A stretch of 31,237 nucleotides of DNA from QHCE01 sp038260095 (GCA_038260095.1 JBBSOC010000019.1:1-31237), one strand, 5' to 3'; positions 7,501 through 15,578 are shown, numbered from the stretch's first letter. Program-made: numbers and translations. Notes: a model not told the origin generated them from the letters alone.

Positions 7501-10410
7501 GTGTCGGCTAGCCGGCTCGCCGCCTCTTCCGAGGAGCAACGGCTGCGTGCGTCCTTCGGGCGGCTGCAACATACTGCCCACGAGCTTCTGCAATCGGCTG
7601 ATGATGTCGAACGGGCCGCGCGGCGCAGTTACGCTGACGCCGAGCGTAGCTGCGCACAGCACCAGCACCGCGCCGCACACCTTGCGCTTGCGCAAGCCGC
7701 GCAGGCTCGCGAGGAGATAAGCGAGGTGATCATCAACCGAGCGCAGCGGCTCGCCCCAGGATTGGCGGGTGCGGCATGGTCGGATCCGCGCTGGCTTAGC
7801 GGGGAGTGGCTTGGTAGTGGGGGCAGCAGTTATCTGCGCTTGGGATCGTATACGGTGCCTGGCTTACCTGCTGACCTGTCCGATCACAAAGACTTACCTG
7901 CGCTCGTGCCGCTGTTGGACTTGAGCAGCCTGACGTTGTGGGAGAGCGCCGAGCAGCACTGGACATCCCCAGTGCTGCATTCACTGATACTACGGGTGCT
8001 TGCCGGCATATCTGCTGTGGGAGTGGAGATTTCCGTCTTCGATCCCCAACTCACCGGAGTTATGAGTCCGTTGGGTCGGTTACGCACCGGAGCGCAAGGC
8101 GGCCAGGCCAGCGGCTACGGCGGCCAGATGCTGGGTGAGCCGCTCACCAGCGCTGACGAGCTGCTGGAGTGGCTACGACAGGCACGCGGCGCAGCGTTGC
8201 GGGTGGCCGAGCTCGCTGGCCTGCATGGCGCTGCAAACCTAGGGCAGTTACGCGAACACATCGGCGATGGATGTGAACCGTACAGACTGTTGATATTGTT
8301 GGGTTACCCTTACGGCCTAGATGCTCCAACTCACACTGAGCTGCTGCGTCTTGTGCACGCCGGGCCTGCTCGCGGGGTGTCGTTCGTGCTGGTCACTGAC
8401 TCAGCCGCGCTGGCTAGCAGTGAGCTGGATTATGTGCAGGTGTTGCAAAAGACGATCGGGTTGCGAGCTGGTCGGGGCGGCCTTAGCGTCGACGGGCTGA
8501 CCGACGCGCCTAGTGTTGTGGTGCTGCCCGATCCACCGCCAAGCCGTGAACTCGTCGAGCGTCTCACCGACCAGCTGCTGCGAGCGGCGGTAGCGCGGTC
8601 GGCGCCGGTAGTGCGGCTGTCTGAGCTGCTTCCCGCCCCCGAGCATCGGTGGAGCGGCGACGCCACCGATGGGGTGAGCACCCCGATCGGAATGGCCGGC
8701 ACCGCGATCGCTGCGCTACAGCTACGCAGTGCCGACCCCGCGCTGCCGAACCTGTTGGTGGGGGGTGCCTCGGGGCAGGGTAAATCCAACCTTTTGCTGG
8801 TGCTATTACACGGGATCGCGGCTCGCTACAGCCCAGAGCAGGTGCAGATGTATCTGCTGGACTTCAAAGACGGTCTGGAGTTTGACCGGCTCGGCCCGAG
8901 CCTGGAGCGACCCTACTGGTTGCCGCACGTTCAAGTGCTGGGATTGGAGGGCGATCGTTCATTCGGCCTGGCGGTGCTACGGCACTTAGACACCGAGTTT
9001 TCTCGACGCGCCAAGCAGTTCCGAGCTTGTGGTGCTAGCAGCTTGTCGGCGCTGCGCCGTAAGCGGCCCGATGAGATTATTCCGCGGTTGCTGCTGGTGA
9101 TCGACGAGTTCCAAGTACTGGTGGCTGAAGGCGACGAAATTGGTCGCGAGGCGGTCAGCATTATCGAGACATTGGCGCGGCGAGGCCGAGCCGTTGGCAT
9201 ACATTTGGTGCTCGCGTCTCAGACACTGTCCGGAATTGACACATTAGCGAGCAAAGAACGCTCAATTTTTGGGCAGTTCCCGTGGAGAGTGAGTCTGAAA
9301 ACCGAGGCCAGCGAGTCCGAGGCAGTGTTAGGTCGCGGCAATACTGAAGCAGCCCAGCTGCGGTATCGCGGTGAGGCGATCCTCAACTGCGACTACGGCG
9401 CCTCCGAGCACAACCAGCGAGCGGTTGTGGCCTACGCCGATGAAACAGAGCTCGATCTGCTGCGCGAACAGCTGTGGAGAGCAAGTAACGCCACCACCCC
9501 ACCCAGGGTGTTCTACGCCCGTCAACCTAGTGCGGCTACGGTGCTGGCAGACCTACTCGCGCAGCCGACAAACTGGGTTGGCACAAGCAGTATCGGTGAA
9601 AGCGGTACCGAGGAGGCCCGGGCGATACTGGGGCTACCGATCCAGGTCAGCTCACGGCCGGTCACCTTCGACCTACGTGGCGATCCGGGGTCAGCGCTTG
9701 CGGTGCTTGGCGAAGGGCGTGACGACGCGCTGGGTGTGCTGTGCAGCGCCGCTTTGGCTCTGGCGGTAACAGAGCGGTACAGCGGCCGCTTAAATTCACC
9801 GGCGGCTCAACCAGCAAAGTTTGTGCTGCTGGACGGGGCCATGGGTAGCGGGGGGCATGCCTGGGAGCTATCCGCTCTGGCGAGGCAGCTGCGCCGAAGT
9901 GGTCACGAGGTAGAGCTGGTCCCCACCGCGGAGATCGGCGAACGATTGTTGCAGCTTGGGGAAGTGTTGAACGCTCGGCTTGGCGAGGCTGATCGTCCGC
10001 ACCCGTCGCTCGATGACGAGTCGGAGCTGTACGTGATTGGTGCTGGACTGCACCGCGCTACCCGGTTAGCTCAACTATCCATGGCAGGCAGTTCGCCCAT
10101 GCACGTGCTGGCGCAGTTGGTGCGGGAGGGTCCGCTCGTGCGCATGCATCTGCTGGGCTGGTGGAACAGTGCTCGGGTGTTCACCGAGCAGCTGGGGTAT
10201 GAGGCGTCGCCGCTGCTGGCTGGGTTGGTGTTCTTGCAGGCTCCGGAGGCCGACGTGCAGGCAATGTGCGGGCCGTATGTGCGATTTGCGCCACAGCCCC
10301 ACCGAGCCTTGTTTGTGGACCGGGGTAGTGGCGGCCATCCCGTGGAGTTTGTTCCCTTCACTAACACCGCCCAGCCGATGGATTCTAGAGCGACAGGGGA
10401 TATTGGGTGA
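7501..10410 (+). CDS. FtsK/SpoIIIE (EccC-like) ATPase with three apparent modules, one intact
   Basis: 969-residue ATPase. Residues 5-90 form an Ala/Glu/Arg-rich coiled coil. A first RecA-like module (about 125-390) has FtsK-like strands (LPALVPLLDLS, VSFVLVTDSAA) but no Walker A lysine. The second (about 395-670) is canonical: Walker A GGASGQGKSN at 421-430 (Lys428), Walker B LLLVIDEF with Asp535/Glu536, and the FtsK-type LVLASQTLSG at 569-578 (Gln574). A third region (about 700-960) again has the fold pattern (AKFVLLDGAMGSGG, ELYVIGAGL) without catalytic motifs. Three modules in a row resemble EccC of type VII secretion rather than chromosome-partitioning FtsK; no membrane helices or gamma domain are seen. 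GTG 7501 follows the small gene by 14 bases. Substrate (protein or DNA) is unknown. Confidence 0.85.
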   Translation: MSASRLAASSEEQRLRASFGRLQHTAHELLQSADDVERAARRSYADAERSCAQHQHRAAHLALAQAAQAREEISEVIINRAQRLAPGLAGAAWSDPRWLSGEWLGSGGSSYLRLGSYTVPGLPADLSDHKDLPALVPLLDLSSLTLWESAEQHWTSPVLHSLILRVLAGISAVGVEISVFDPQLTGVMSPLGRLRTGAQGGQASGYGGQMLGEPLTSADELLEWLRQARGAALRVAELAGLHGAANLGQLREHIGDGCEPYRLLILLGYPYGLDAPTHTELLRLVHAGPARGVSFVLVTDSAALASSELDYVQVLQKTIGLRAGRGGLSVDGLTDAPSVVVLPDPPPSRELVERLTDQLLRAAVARSAPVVRLSELLPAPEHRWSGDATDGVSTPIGMAGTAIAALQLRSADPALPNLLVGGASGQGKSNLLLVLLHGIAARYSPEQVQMYLLDFKDGLEFDRLGPSLERPYWLPHVQVLGLEGDRSFGLAVLRHLDTEFSRRAKQFRACGASSLSALRRKRPDEIIPRLLLVIDEFQVLVAEGDEIGREAVSIIETLARRGRAVGIHLVLASQTLSGIDTLASKERSIFGQFPWRVSLKTEASESEAVLGRGNTEAAQLRYRGEAILNCDYGASEHNQRAVVAYADETELDLLREQLWRASNATTPPRVFYARQPSAATVLADLLAQPTNWVGTSSIGESGTEEARAILGLPIQVSSRPVTFDLRGDPGSALAVLGEGRDDALGVLCSAALALAVTERYSGRLNSPAAQPAKFVLLDGAMGSGGHAWELSALARQLRRSGHEVELVPTAEIGERLLQLGEVLNARLGEADRPHPSLDDESELYVIGAGLHRATRLAQLSMAGSSPMHVLAQLVREGPLVRMHLLGWWNSARVFTEQLGYEASPLLAGLVFLQAPEADVQAMCGPYVRFAPQPHRALFVDRGSGGHPVEFVPFTNTAQPMDSRATGDIG

Positions 10411-10937
10411 GTGCCTCGCGCACGTCTGATGGTCGCGACGAGCTCGACGGTGTCTCGCTGACTGATTCAGCCTGGCGGGAGTATCGCGAAGCGGTGCGTG
10501 GGCTAGGTGAGTTGCCGGATCTGGTCACGCGGCGGCAGCGGAGTCTCGCCGCTGAGCAGGAGACAGCGTTGGCGACGGCGGTAGCGGCACGTGATGCTGA
10601 GCTGGATCAAGCCGAGCACTGGCGAAAGCTGGCTAAACGCGCTATATCGAATGCCCAAGCCCGTCTGGTGACCGCGAAAGTACTTATTCCTGAGGTGCCA
10701 GACACGGATGTTGCTCAGCCGCGTCCGGCCGGGCAGCTGGTAGAACAGCTGCGGCAAAGTTCCAATGACGTTGATCGCGATGTGGCCACCGTACGAACGG
10801 CACGGCGGCGCGCCATAGACGAGCAGACGCGAGAGCGTACTGAGCAGTTGGAGGCGAGGCGCCAACGCCTGCGCCTAATCTGGGCTGGGGGTGTCTGCGC
10901 TGTCGTTGTCGTGCTGCTCGCACTGCTGTTGCTATAG
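10407..10937 (+). CDS. Tail-anchored coiled-coil protein, last gene of Hsp70-FtsK operon
   Basis: 176-residue protein. Residues 40-155 are rich in Ala, Glu, Arg and Gln with long charged helices (RQRSLAAEQETALATAVAAR; REQ-type repeats at 140-155), predicting a coiled coil. A single C-terminal hydrophobic segment at about 158-176 (AGGVCAVVVVLLALLLL) ends the protein, so it should be tail-anchored with the coiled coil in the cytoplasm. The GTG start overlaps the ATPase stop as GTGA, implying coupled translation and a shared complex. The N-terminal 40 residues are polar. No family was recognised; a membrane tether for the ATPase is the simplest inference. Confidence 0.75.
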   Translation: MSASRTSDGRDELDGVSLTDSAWREYREAVRGLGELPDLVTRRQRSLAAEQETALATAVAARDAELDQAEHWRKLAKRAISNAQARLVTAKVLIPEVPDTDVAQPRPAGQLVEQLRQSSNDVDRDVATVRTARRRAIDEQTRERTEQLEARRQRLRLIWAGGVCAVVVVLLALLLL

Positions 10938-10991
10938 CCCGTACCTAGATTGGTAGGTCTTGTCCCAGTTGCTAAGAGGAAGCAGGATGAC

Positions 10992-12158
10992 ATGAATCGT
11001 CTCTACGTATGTCAACAGTGTGGGACGCAATATCCGGCGGAGAAGAAAGTGTGGCGCTGTGAGTGCGGAGGCTTGTTTGATCTCACTCCTCCACAGTCGT
11101 TTTTTGCCCCAGGCTCGCTCCAAGGGCGCTCTTCGTCGTTGTGGAGGTATGCCGAAGCGCTCCCGTTTGACGGTGAAGGCCCTTGGCGGGGCGTGACTAT
11201 GGGTGAAGGTTTCACACCGCTGATAGATGTTGATCCCGTTTCCCCCTCCATCAAGGCCAAGGTCGATTTCCTCAACCCCACCCTTTCGTTCAAGGACCGA
11301 GGCGCGGTGATGCTGGTTGCACTTGCGGTCGAGCTTGGTGAGTCGCATCTGGTGGTGGACTCGGCCGGGAACGCCGGCACCGCTGTCGCAGCGTATGCCG
11401 CACGAGCGGGGTTGTCGTGTGAAGTTTTTGTCCCGGCAGCAACCTCACCGAAGAAGCTGGCTCAGGCGCAGTATCACGGAGCTTCTGTCGTGTGCGTTGA
11501 TGGGACACGTCAGGCAGCTGCTGATGCAGCGATCGAGCGAGTTGAGCAAGGCGGCGTTTTCTATGCCAGCCACATCTACAATCCCATCTTCTACGAGGGA
11601 ACCAAAACTTTTGCCTTTGAGGTTTGGGAACAGCTAGGGCACCGGGCACCGGACCGTCTTGTGCTGCCCGTCGGAAATGGGACGCTTGTCCTTGGGGCGT
11701 TCCTCGGCTTCACGCAGCTGCGGGATTTTGGACTCATTAATGAACTACCCCAGATCATTGCCGTACAATCGCAGCGCTGCGCTCCCATTGCAGCGGCATT
11801 CTCAAACGGGGCACAAGATGTTGCTCCTATAGCAGCGGAGACAACGGCGGCCGAAGGAATCGCCATCACTGCGCCACCTCGCGGGCACCAGGTACTCGCT
11901 GCCATTCGTGAAACCGCTGGTTCGGTGATCACCACGCCAGAAGATCGAATCGAACCAGCCCGTCGTGCTCTTGGCCGCTGCGGGTTCTTTGTCGAGCCAA
12001 CCGCGGCAGCGACTTACGCAGGGCTTCAAAGCCTTCCTCAAGATGAATGCCTGACCGTCACCGTGTTGTGCGGGGCCGGCCTAAAACTGGATAGCCGTCG
12101 CCAAGCCGTTCCCATTCTGTCTAGCCAGTATTCAACAGGCATGGTCATTCTGGGTTAA
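10992..12158 (+). CDS. Threonine synthase-like PLP enzyme with N-terminal zinc ribbon
   Basis: 388-residue fold-type II PLP enzyme. The N terminus has a four-cysteine ribbon (Cys7, Cys10, Cys23, Cys25; CQQCG and CECGG), typical of one threonine synthase subgroup. The PLP lysine is Lys101 in TLSFKDRGAV. SAGNAGTAVAAYAARAG binds the substrate or cofactor, and LPVGNGTLVLG supplies the phosphate loop. Threonine synthase converts O-phosphohomoserine to threonine. ATG 10992 is chosen over an upstream in-frame TTG because GAGGAAG precedes it. No other threonine-pathway gene is adjacent, so it may be a paralogue acting on a related substrate. Confidence 0.85.
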   Translation: MNRLYVCQQCGTQYPAEKKVWRCECGGLFDLTPPQSFFAPGSLQGRSSSLWRYAEALPFDGEGPWRGVTMGEGFTPLIDVDPVSPSIKAKVDFLNPTLSFKDRGAVMLVALAVELGESHLVVDSAGNAGTAVAAYAARAGLSCEVFVPAATSPKKLAQAQYHGASVVCVDGTRQAAADAAIERVEQGGVFYASHIYNPIFYEGTKTFAFEVWEQLGHRAPDRLVLPVGNGTLVLGAFLGFTQLRDFGLINELPQIIAVQSQRCAPIAAAFSNGAQDVAPIAAETTAAEGIAITAPPRGHQVLAAIRETAGSVITTPEDRIEPARRALGRCGFFVEPTAAATYAGLQSLPQDECLTVTVLCGAGLKLDSRRQAVPILSSQYSTGMVILG

Positions 12159-12212
12159 TCCAGGCCTGCAAGATGCGACGATAGGACTGGTGCATCGACG
12201 TCGGGAGAGGGA

Positions 12213-12830
12213 ATGACGCAGCCTGCTAGCACAGGGACCACCGTCCAAGAGCAGGTGGAGAGCATCCCAACCTCTGGTCTTACATCGCATCCGGGTTGTC
12301 GTTCTTTCGCTATCTTTGCAGGCGTATGCGCCTTGATAGTTGGGCTGGCGTTCTCTGCTGTAGCCGGCTGGGTCCTGCAGCAGTACTCGCATCGCGCCGC
12401 TGGTTCCAAGCCACAGACTCGACAGACTCGCAGCGGTGATTCTGTGGACGGCCAGTTCGCGTTCCGGCTCAACAGTGGTCGATGCGGTGTTACCGAAGTC
12501 GGAGTGAGTCCCAATGTACGCAAACCGCAGGGCCAGTACTGTGTGTACGTCCTACGAATTCGCAACGTTGGCGAGCAGCCCAGAGTTCTGACTTCCAGCA
12601 ACCAGCACGCTATAGATGTAAACGGTCATGTCCATACGGCCGATATTCTGGCGTCTGAGGCGGCGAGCCCAACCCGAAACCCATTTCCGAAGCTGATGTG
12701 GCGCGATCAGGTGGCCACGGTCGCCCTGGCGTTCGATATTCCGCGCGGTACGTTGTTAGCCTCGCTGAGGCTGCACGACTCGCCGTGGTCAGACGGCGTA
12801 AAGATGCCGGTAGCCCACTCGCCTGACTGA
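12213..12830 (+). CDS. Membrane-anchored DUF4352-like protein
   Basis: 205-residue protein with a hydrophilic start, one membrane helix at about 32-54 (FAIFAGVCALIVGLAFSAVAG) and an extracytoplasmic domain. The beta-rich part (about 78-198) includes QYCVYVLRIRNVGEQPRVL and the late segment VALAFDIPRG, a pattern typical of DUF4352 immunoglobulin-like domains found on actinobacterial surface proteins. The ATG follows GGGAGAGGG closely. The function of such proteins is generally unknown; binding or envelope stress roles are possible. It stands between the threonine synthase-like gene and a convergent deaminase gene. Confidence 0.7.
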   Translation: MTQPASTGTTVQEQVESIPTSGLTSHPGCRSFAIFAGVCALIVGLAFSAVAGWVLQQYSHRAAGSKPQTRQTRSGDSVDGQFAFRLNSGRCGVTEVGVSPNVRKPQGQYCVYVLRIRNVGEQPRVLTSSNQHAIDVNGHVHTADILASEAASPTRNPFPKLMWRDQVATVALAFDIPRGTLLASLRLHDSPWSDGVKMPVAHSPD

Positions 12831-12864
12831 TGAATCTGCCTTCCTTTGGCAAGTACGCACTGAT

Positions 12865-13323
12865 CTAGCTTGGTGGCTCTTCACCGATGTCCTCAGCCCA
12901 AATCTGGGGGTATCGCCGCTGGAAAGTTGACATTAACTCCACGCATTGCTGGTCATCAAGCAGCTCAACGGCTACGCCGCGATCGGTGAGAAAGTCGAGA
13001 TCCCCGGCGAATGTGGTGGCCTCGGCGACTACTACACGTGGGATTTTGAACAGCAAAATCGCACCCGAACACATAGAGCATGGCGAAAGCGTAGTGTACA
13101 ACGTTGTTCCGGCGTAGCTTGCTTGTCGCCCAGCGTTACGCAGGCAAGCAATTTCGCCATGCGCGATCGGGTCGCCCCGTTGCACCCGCTCGTTGTGGCC
13201 GGTACCCAGCAGCTGATCGCCTCGAGCTAGTGTGGCCGCGATAGGAATAGCTCCAGCTGCCAGGCTGGCTTCTGCCTCCGCGATTGCGGTGGCCATCATG
13301 TGTCGGTCAGCGTCAGTGATCAC
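12865..13323 (-). CDS. Yeast-type cytosine deaminase
   Basis: 152-residue zinc deaminase. The zinc site is HGE (His55, Glu57) and PCSMC (Cys82, Cys85). Flanking sequence matches fungal cytosine deaminase beyond the generic family: GHNERVQRGDPIAHGEI, TTLYTTLSPCSMCSGAI, IPRVVVAE, and the C-terminal W-EDIGE motif that closes the active site. It should convert cytosine to uracil plus ammonia for pyrimidine salvage. A tRNA-adenosine deaminase (TadA) or guanine deaminase is less likely because of that C terminus. The GTG start has no clear ribosome-binding site but lies 6 bases after TAGGCT (minus strand, 13330-13335), suggesting a leaderless transcript. It is divergent from proline dehydrogenase. 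Confidence 0.85.
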   Translation of the reverse strand: MITDADRHMMATAIAEAEASLAAGAIPIAATLARGDQLLGTGHNERVQRGDPIAHGEIACLRNAGRQASYAGTTLYTTLSPCSMCSGAILLFKIPRVVVAEATTFAGDLDFLTDRGVAVELLDDQQCVELMSTFQRRYPQIWAEDIGEEPPS

Positions 13324-13329
13324 GACCTT

Positions 13330-13335
13330 AGCCTA
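13330..13335 (-). promoter_or_regulatory. -10 box for leaderless cytosine deaminase mRNA
   Basis: TAGGCT on the minus strand, fitting the actinobacterial TANNNT -10 consensus. It sits 6 bases before the GTG, which would put transcription start at the first base of the codon. The same arrangement occurs before the TetR and TadE genes in this window. Confidence 0.45.
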
Positions 13336-13363
13336 GCTGAGCGGTAGGACTAGAGTGCTGAAT

Positions 13364-14281
13364 ATGTTGCGATCGGCGATTTTGGCTGCGGCCGACAGTA
13401 CACGTATTGAGCGCATGGTTTCCACCACACCGCTGACTCAGGCGGTGGTGCGACGCTTCGTCGCTGGGGTTACCACCGACAGTGCGGTTGCGGCCGCACG
13501 CACTTTGCATGCCGATGGGTGTAATACCAGCATCGACTATCTGGGTGAAGATGTCACAGATCCGGCCGGGGCCGCCGCGGTAACAACCGCATACTGTGAG
13601 CTCCTGGGCGCCCTTGGTGAGGTCGACGCGGCACCATTTGCTGAGGTGAGTGTGAAACTGTCCGCGCTCGGTCAGAGTTTTGACCCACAGCGCGCCGCCG
13701 CCAGTGCTGCCTTGATCTGCCAAGCTGCCAAAGACGTGGGCACTGTTGTCACGTTAGATGCTGAAGATTATGCCAGCATCGATGCCACGCTGGAAACGTT
13801 GGAGGTGCTGCGTGCGGACTATCCTGAAACCGGTGCAGTCGTGCAGGCATATCTGCGTCGGGCTGAGGCGGACTGCAAAGATCTTGCTGTAGCGGGTTCA
13901 CGCGTTCGGCTGTGTAAAGGGGCGTATGCGTCGCCGGAATCGGTTGCCTACCAGAAGATCCATGACGTGAACCGCTCATTTGTCCGTTGTCTGAATGTGC
14001 TGCTAGCCGGGGCGGGTCGTCCAATGATCGCAACTCACGACGCGACTTTAATCGCGATCGCCATCGAACGTGCCTATTACTACCGCCGGAACAGTGAGAG
14101 CTTCGAGTTTCAAATGCTGCTTGGTGTTCACTCTAAGCAGCGTCGCGACCTGCGCAACGCCGGCCACACAGTTCGGATATATCTGCCTTACGGCGCGGCT
14201 TGGTATCAGTATTTAATGCGGCGCCTTGCCGAACGCCCGGCGAATCTGGCGTTCTTTCTCCGCGCGCTAGCTCGAAGATGA
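13364..14281 (+). CDS. Proline dehydrogenase (monofunctional, FAD)
   Basis: About 305 residues, the size of monofunctional actinobacterial proline dehydrogenase, which oxidises proline to pyrroline-5-carboxylate with FAD. Visible are the barrel strands VSVKLSALGQSFDP, VVTLDAEDYASIDATL, VQAYLRRAEADC, RLCKGAY (KGAY is a family hallmark), PMIATHD, FEFQMLLGV and YLPYGAAWYQYLMRRLAERPAN (the flavin- and proline-binding end of the family). The start could be GTG 13355 or ATG 13364; the ATG is preferred because TAGAGT lies 7 bases upstream, consistent with a leaderless mRNA. proC follows 9 bases later, so proline breakdown and synthesis share an operon. Confidence 0.9.
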   Translation: MLRSAILAAADSTRIERMVSTTPLTQAVVRRFVAGVTTDSAVAAARTLHADGCNTSIDYLGEDVTDPAGAAAVTTAYCELLGALGEVDAAPFAEVSVKLSALGQSFDPQRAAASAALICQAAKDVGTVVTLDAEDYASIDATLETLEVLRADYPETGAVVQAYLRRAEADCKDLAVAGSRVRLCKGAYASPESVAYQKIHDVNRSFVRCLNVLLAGAGRPMIATHDATLIAIAIERAYYYRRNSESFEFQMLLGVHSKQRRDLRNAGHTVRIYLPYGAAWYQYLMRRLAERPANLAFFLRALARR

Positions 14282-14290
14282 GGAGGAGTT

Positions 14291-15109
14291 GTGACCGCTG
14301 TTGCCATCCTCGGCGTGGGAACCGTCGGCGAGTTACTGCTCGGGGGTTTGCTGCGAGCCGGTTGGACCGCTGATCGAATTGTCGTGGTCGCCCGCCGTCA
14401 AGAACGGGCGCGTGAGATCGAGCAGCGCTACGGGGTGCGCGCGGTAGACGTTGCCAAGGCCACCCAGATCGCTAACACGCTGGTAATCGCGGTTAAGCCG
14501 CAAGACATTGCTGGGTTGCTCAGCCAGCTCGTAGGCCAGGTTGGCGCCTCGCACCTGGTAATCTCGGTCGCCGCCGGCGTTCCCACCAGCTTTATTGAGC
14601 GCCAGTTGGGTGCTGATGTACCCGTGGTGCGTGCTATGCCGAACACTCCAGCTTTGGTTGATGAAGCAATGAGTGCTATTAGTCCGGGAACGCACGCCGA
14701 CAACTCGCATCTGGCCGCAGCTGAGCAGATCTTGCTCCCGGTGGGGAAAGTGCTCCGGGTGCCGCAACAGCAGCTTGACGCGGTCACAGCTTTGTCCGGT
14801 TCGGGACCGGCCTACTTTTTCTACGTAGTAGAGGCGATGATCGACGCGGGTATCTTGCTCGGGCTGCCACGCGGTATAGCCGCTGATCTGGTCGTGCAGA
14901 CGGCGCTGGGCGCTGCCACGATGCTTCGGGATTCCGGCGAACATCCAGTACAGCTTCGAGAAGCCGTCACATCGCCGGGCGGCACTACTATTAACGCGAT
15001 TGTGGAGCTAGAAAAGCATAGCGTGCGTGCCGCTTTCATCAGCGCTATATCTGCGGCACGCGACCGTTCGGCCGAACTAGCAGCCGGGTTTCGCCCAGAC
15101 GTTCACTAA
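14291..15109 (+). CDS. proC: Pyrroline-5-carboxylate reductase
   Basis: 272-residue ProC, which reduces pyrroline-5-carboxylate to proline with NAD(P)H. The Rossmann start is AILGVGTVGELLL. VVRAMPNTPALV is the conserved substrate-domain entry, and TALSGSGPAYFFYVVEAM with the C-terminal REAVTSPGGTT is the family signature of the dimer and active-site region. GTG 14291 has an excellent AGGAGGAG ribosome-binding site. The stop is followed after 7 bases by a structured repeat (15117-15230). In mycobacteria proC likewise precedes bS22. Confidence 0.96.
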   Translation: MTAVAILGVGTVGELLLGGLLRAGWTADRIVVVARRQERAREIEQRYGVRAVDVAKATQIANTLVIAVKPQDIAGLLSQLVGQVGASHLVISVAAGVPTSFIERQLGADVPVVRAMPNTPALVDEAMSAISPGTHADNSHLAAAEQILLPVGKVLRVPQQQLDAVTALSGSGPAYFFYVVEAMIDAGILLGLPRGIAADLVVQTALGAATMLRDSGEHPVQLREAVTSPGGTTINAIVELEKHSVRAAFISAISAARDRSAELAAGFRPDVH

Positions 15110-15116
15110 CGATGGA

Positions 15117-15230
15117 GTGCACGATTGCACGCTACTGCCTTCATCGTCGATGAAGCGACCAGGTTAGTGGCAGCGTGTTTTGCCAAGTTAAGAGAACTTG
15201 TGCAAAAATTTTTATCGCGCACCACCTCGT
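15117..15230 (+). repeat. MITE-like structured repeat, copy 1
   Basis: About 106 bp bounded by short terminal inverted repeats (GTGCACGAT at 15117-15125, ATCGCGCAC at 15214-15222), plus 8 further bases shared with copy 2 at 28762-28876, which lies in inverted orientation. By hand alignment the copies differ at 10 of 107 positions (about 91% identity). Internal hairpins are TTCATC/GATGAA (15140-15154) and CAAGTT/AACTTG (15184-15200). A longer imperfect stem (from about 15128 to the GGCAGCGTG stretch) keeps pairing between copies. No transposase is present. A nonautonomous element or a mobile RNA structure is likely. Confidence 0.75.
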
Positions 15231-15364
15231 AAGAGAGTGCACCCGGCTGGTGTCGTACCGGTGCGCGGACCGACAGCTACGGGCATTAAGCTGTGTAAGT
15301 CGTGCGAGCATACTTTGTACCGGCATCCGTGGGCGGTTACCAGTCAGCTCGGTAGGTTAGCTGT

Positions 15365-15441
15365 TTGATCAATACCCCAGCTGCTCAAGACTGCCGTGCC
15401 ACGGCGCTCTTCCTGCGCTAGTTGGCTGCTGATTTGATCAA
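15365..15441. promoter_or_regulatory. Twin TTGATCAA palindromes upstream of bS22
   Basis: The intergenic stretch 15231-15456 has no gene. It contains two copies of TTTGATCAA (palindrome TTGATCAA at 15365-15372 and 15434-15441), 69 bases apart and each preceded by CTG. The second lies just before the ribosome-binding site of bS22. They could be paired regulator sites; chance is not excluded. Confidence 0.3.
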
Positions 15442-15456
15442 GTGAAGGGACTTTAT

Positions 15457-15555
15457 ATGGGTTCGGTCGTTAAAAAGCGTCGCAAGCGCATGGCGAAGAA
15501 GAAGCATCGCAAGCTTTTGAAGAAGACACGCGTGCAGCGCCGCAACAAGAAGTAG
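15457..15555 (+). CDS. Small ribosomal subunit protein bS22 (AURKAIP1/COX24 domain)
   Basis: A 32-residue, extremely basic protein: it begins MGSVVKKRRKRMAKKKHRK and ends RVQRRNKK. This matches the bS22 protein of the actinobacterial 30S subunit, first annotated as an AURKAIP1/COX24-domain protein. ATG 15457 follows GAAGGGA at 8 bases. A strong terminator follows. Codon choice is A-rich Lys/Arg, as in highly expressed genes. Its place after proC is conserved in mycobacteria. It is too short for most automatic gene calls but the match is unambiguous. Confidence 0.95.
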   Translation: MGSVVKKRRKRMAKKKHRKLLKKTRVQRRNKK

Positions 15556-15578
15556 CCTGCGCTCCAATAGCAGACGTT

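Noticed and set aside
7223..10410. Type VII (ESX) secretion locus
   Set aside because: EccB, EccD, EccE, mycosin and true WXG100 genes are absent and the ATPase lacks membrane helices, so only an architectural similarity is claimed.
15117..15230. Integron attC site or tRNA-like gene
   Set aside because: The repeat has terminal inverted repeats and hairpins, but not the attC core sites, and it cannot be folded into a tRNA cloverleaf with the conserved loops.
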